Below, in pieces: positions 61,991 to 64,000 of a DNA stretch of 64,000 nucleotides. Source of the DNA: Cloeon dipterum (Eukaryota; Arthropoda; Insecta; Ephemeroptera; Baetidae); NCBI RefSeq assembly GCF_949628265.1, contig NC_088789.1, forward strand, positions 17,290,886 through 17,354,885, written 5' to 3'. Below the pieces are notes generated by a model. The model saw only the letters and a program-made list of their open reading frames with translations. It was not told where the DNA came from and searched no databases. The stretch's first letter is position 1; each line of letters starts with the position of its first letter. Both the position numbers and the translations under genes were made by a program.

Positions 61991-63322
61991 TTGCCTTAAA
62001 TTCCATTATTTTTGGAATAGAAACATCTTCCGAATTTATTTGCCGAGAAAATCCTGAAATTTTGACTTTCTTCTCGCTTCTCGCACACCTTAAAGTGATA
62101 TATTCTATTTTTGCGAGAACGATAAATTATTTCATTATGTTCCATTTTTTCGGAAGTTTTTTCGCGCACATTGCGCTGGCAATACTTGAAGTTTGCATAT
62201 TTATAACACGTAAAAAGCATAACAGGCATTACAGGAAACATTTGTTAATTTAAAAATTTAAAATAAATTATATTTCATAGGATGGTTAATAATAGTGTAA
62301 ACCGCCAATATACACAAAAATATATTTTTAACGAATTAACAAATTAGGACGCATTGAAAAGGATCTTTAAAATTCAACGTTTTAGTTTTTAAAGAATCAT
62401 CTGTGCATATGTGAAGAAATTTTTGAAGAATAAAAATGCCGCAATGGATTTTAGAACTATAAACGTTTCCTACTTTCTTTCAACTACCTGCGAAGCATAG
62501 GTGAGAAGCGTGTTGCATAGCCGTCAATTGGCAGGCGTTATTTCCTTTCAAATGAGATTGTTATTGTTATTTTAGTATCGTGTTTTCTCAATTGTGACAT
62601 TAATTTTTTATCTTTTTCATTAAAAAAAATTTTTTGTTGGTTTTTTACTAACTACATAATCATGATTAAAATTAAAACTAAAAAAATTAAATTATACTTT
62701 AAAAAACAATTATTTTTTTAACTTCAGCTTAATTCCCAGAATTTTAACAGGAGCAAACGTTGACCCTTTTGAAATTTTCAAATATTTCGAACAATTCTAT
62801 GAATTACAATGTAAAACTTAAAAAAATTCTATTTAAATGTCCAATTTTTAAATTTTCGTAATACTGAAAATAGTGATCATAAGCCATAAAAAATACTTGA
62901 AATATGACTATCTTAAAAATCAATGTATTTTGGCTCATTTGATCTTGAAATTATAAAAATCCGTGTTCAGATGTGATATCCACGAAGCAAACTATGGGGG
63001 AAAAAAGAAAAATGGCCATTTCATCAATTAACCGTCAGTTTTAAAAACTTTTATTATTTTTAATAATAATATGTATAATACATCCACCTCAACAAGTCCA
63101 ATCCTGCTGGCTACACAATAGGCACTGACAAATTAACGTGTACGTGTACAGTTAACAAAATAATACGTAACTTGTGTGTTTGTGTGATAAATGCTCAAAG
63201 CAGAAATAAAACTGAAACAAAAAATACTTTCATCCTTAATACGAGTTAAAAACCACCCGGCCGGTGCAGTAACAACAACCGTCGTAACAAATTTTTATTT
63301 TCGTCGGCGGCGACTGGAACAA
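61991..63322. other. Convergent spacer between the SLC5 gene and aminoacylase-1
   Basis: This is 1.3 kb of very AT-rich DNA. SLC5 has AATAAA at 62262-62267. Aminoacylase-1 has a minus-strand AATAAA at 63294-63299, 24 bases after its stop. Open frames within it are short and low-complexity. Confidence 0.5.
63294..63299 (-). terminator. Polyadenylation signal of aminoacylase-1
   Basis: AATAAA on the minus strand, 24 bases past the stop codon. Confidence 0.55.
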
Positions 63323-63527
63323 TCAAACGTTCGCCACGGCCTGCAGCAGCTCCTCGTAGATTTTAATACCTTGCAAGAATACTTTCTCGTTCAAGAACTC
63401 ATCGTGGTCGTGCAGCAACACTGGCGTGTTGATGATCGGCGAGAAGCCCAGCGCAGGAATGCCCACTTCACGCACGTAACGACTGTCAGTGCCGCCAGGG
63501 AAAATCGCTGGCTTCAGTTTCAATTTG
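63323..63527 (-). CDS. Acy1: Aminoacylase-1, C-terminal exon (continues off the right edge)
   Basis: This is the last coding exon, 205 bases, with acceptor TATTATTTCAG on the minus strand; its first base completes a split codon. The peptide contains [20 protein letters not shown], then [20 protein letters not shown], and ends [11 protein letters not shown]. This is the conserved C-terminus of the M20 metallopeptidase aminoacylase-1, which hydrolyses N-acyl amino acids such as N-acetyl-methionine in the cytosol. The TDSRY segment and the HDHDE segment belong to the M20 catalytic domain; the histidine in HDHDE corresponds to a conserved family position, and the remaining metal ligands lie in exons outside the window. 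No lesion is seen. The intron upstream carries a family A repeat. Upstream exons should follow to the right of the window. Confidence 0.92.
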
Positions 63528-63654
63528 CTGAAATAATACACAAAGAGTGTAAATACTTTTACAGCTAAAGTCACGATTTTTTTTGCGTGGAAATTTTTGG
63601 ATTCATCAACCATTTTAGGGATTTAGAGAATATATCGAAGAAACTGACCGCGTA

Positions 63655-64000
63655 CCGAAATTCGGTACTTTAGCGGTTTTTGGTTTGAACTTAGCCGGCG
63701 ATCATCTAGAGCTAGGATTGGCCACATCTAGATGGTCGAGCCACAGTGACAGCCACCGGAAATGAGTAATGCGACATAGCCACAGCAGCTTGACTTTATT
63801 CGCTAATGCTGGCTGTCGCTGTGGCGCTGCTGTCTCAGTCTAAGACCAGCCCTACGTCCTATCAGAGAACCACTCACTTCTATGATAGGTTACAGGATAG
63901 GTCCAAACCTAAACCAGCCGAAGTGTAATGGTTTTTAATTCCTCCCTATTTTTGGCATGTCTTGTCAAATTTTTGACCGAGTGATTCAACTCTAGCCATA
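63655..64000. repeat. MITE-like family A copy in the aminoacylase-1 intron, cut by the window end
   Basis: It contains TTTGGTTTGAACTTAGCCGG, GCTGTGGCGCTGCTGTCTCA, TAGGTCCAAACCTAAACCAG and TTTTTGACCGAGTGATTCAA. These correspond in order to blocks of the copy at 25507-25911. Its right end lies beyond base 64000. Confidence 0.65.

Overview
The window is arthropod, most likely insect, nuclear DNA. Genes are split into many short exons with GT/AG junctions, many introns are only 50-70 bases, introns and spacers are AT-rich, and the proteins (poe/UBR4, cramped, a TTK-type BTB domain, a CLIP-domain serine protease homologue, an Oatp) are typical of insects. The compact introns suggest a small genome; I cannot name the species. 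I built the exon models by hand by joining reading phases across splice sites. Every complete model closes in frame.

Layout, left to right. 134-2801 (-): first two coding exons of an ABHD2-type lipase, running off the left edge. 3276-3403 (-): an orphan coding-like exon. 4078-4697 (-): FAM136A. 5033-29250 (+): a complete 42-exon UBR4/purity-of-essence gene of about 4,926 residues, filling 38% of the window. 29622-33489 (-): Drp1, tail to tail with UBR4. 34658-39575 (+): cramped, head to head with Drp1. 39984-42288 (-): a CLIP-domain serine protease homologue without the catalytic serine. 43169-45742 (-): a predicted BTB plus HMG-box fusion protein. 47143-51038, 52721-56302 and 57529-61990 (+): three membrane transporters in a row, from the SLC45, OATP/SLCO and SLC5 families. 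63323-63527 (-): the last exon of aminoacylase-1, running off the right edge.

The genes do not form one pathway. Several are conserved housekeeping genes (ubiquitin ligase, mitochondrial fission, chromatin factor, mitochondrial CX3C protein), with an immune-type secreted protein and transporters beside them. Pairs share short divergent promoters (FAM136A/UBR4, Drp1/cramped) or abutting 3' ends (UBR4/Drp1, cramped/protease homologue).

Introns and spacers carry at least six families of short dispersed repeats, found by comparing the window with itself. The clearest is a hairpin-forming MITE-like family with five or six copies. The most novel item is the BTB-HMG gene. No operon, CRISPR array, rRNA or convincing tRNA was seen.
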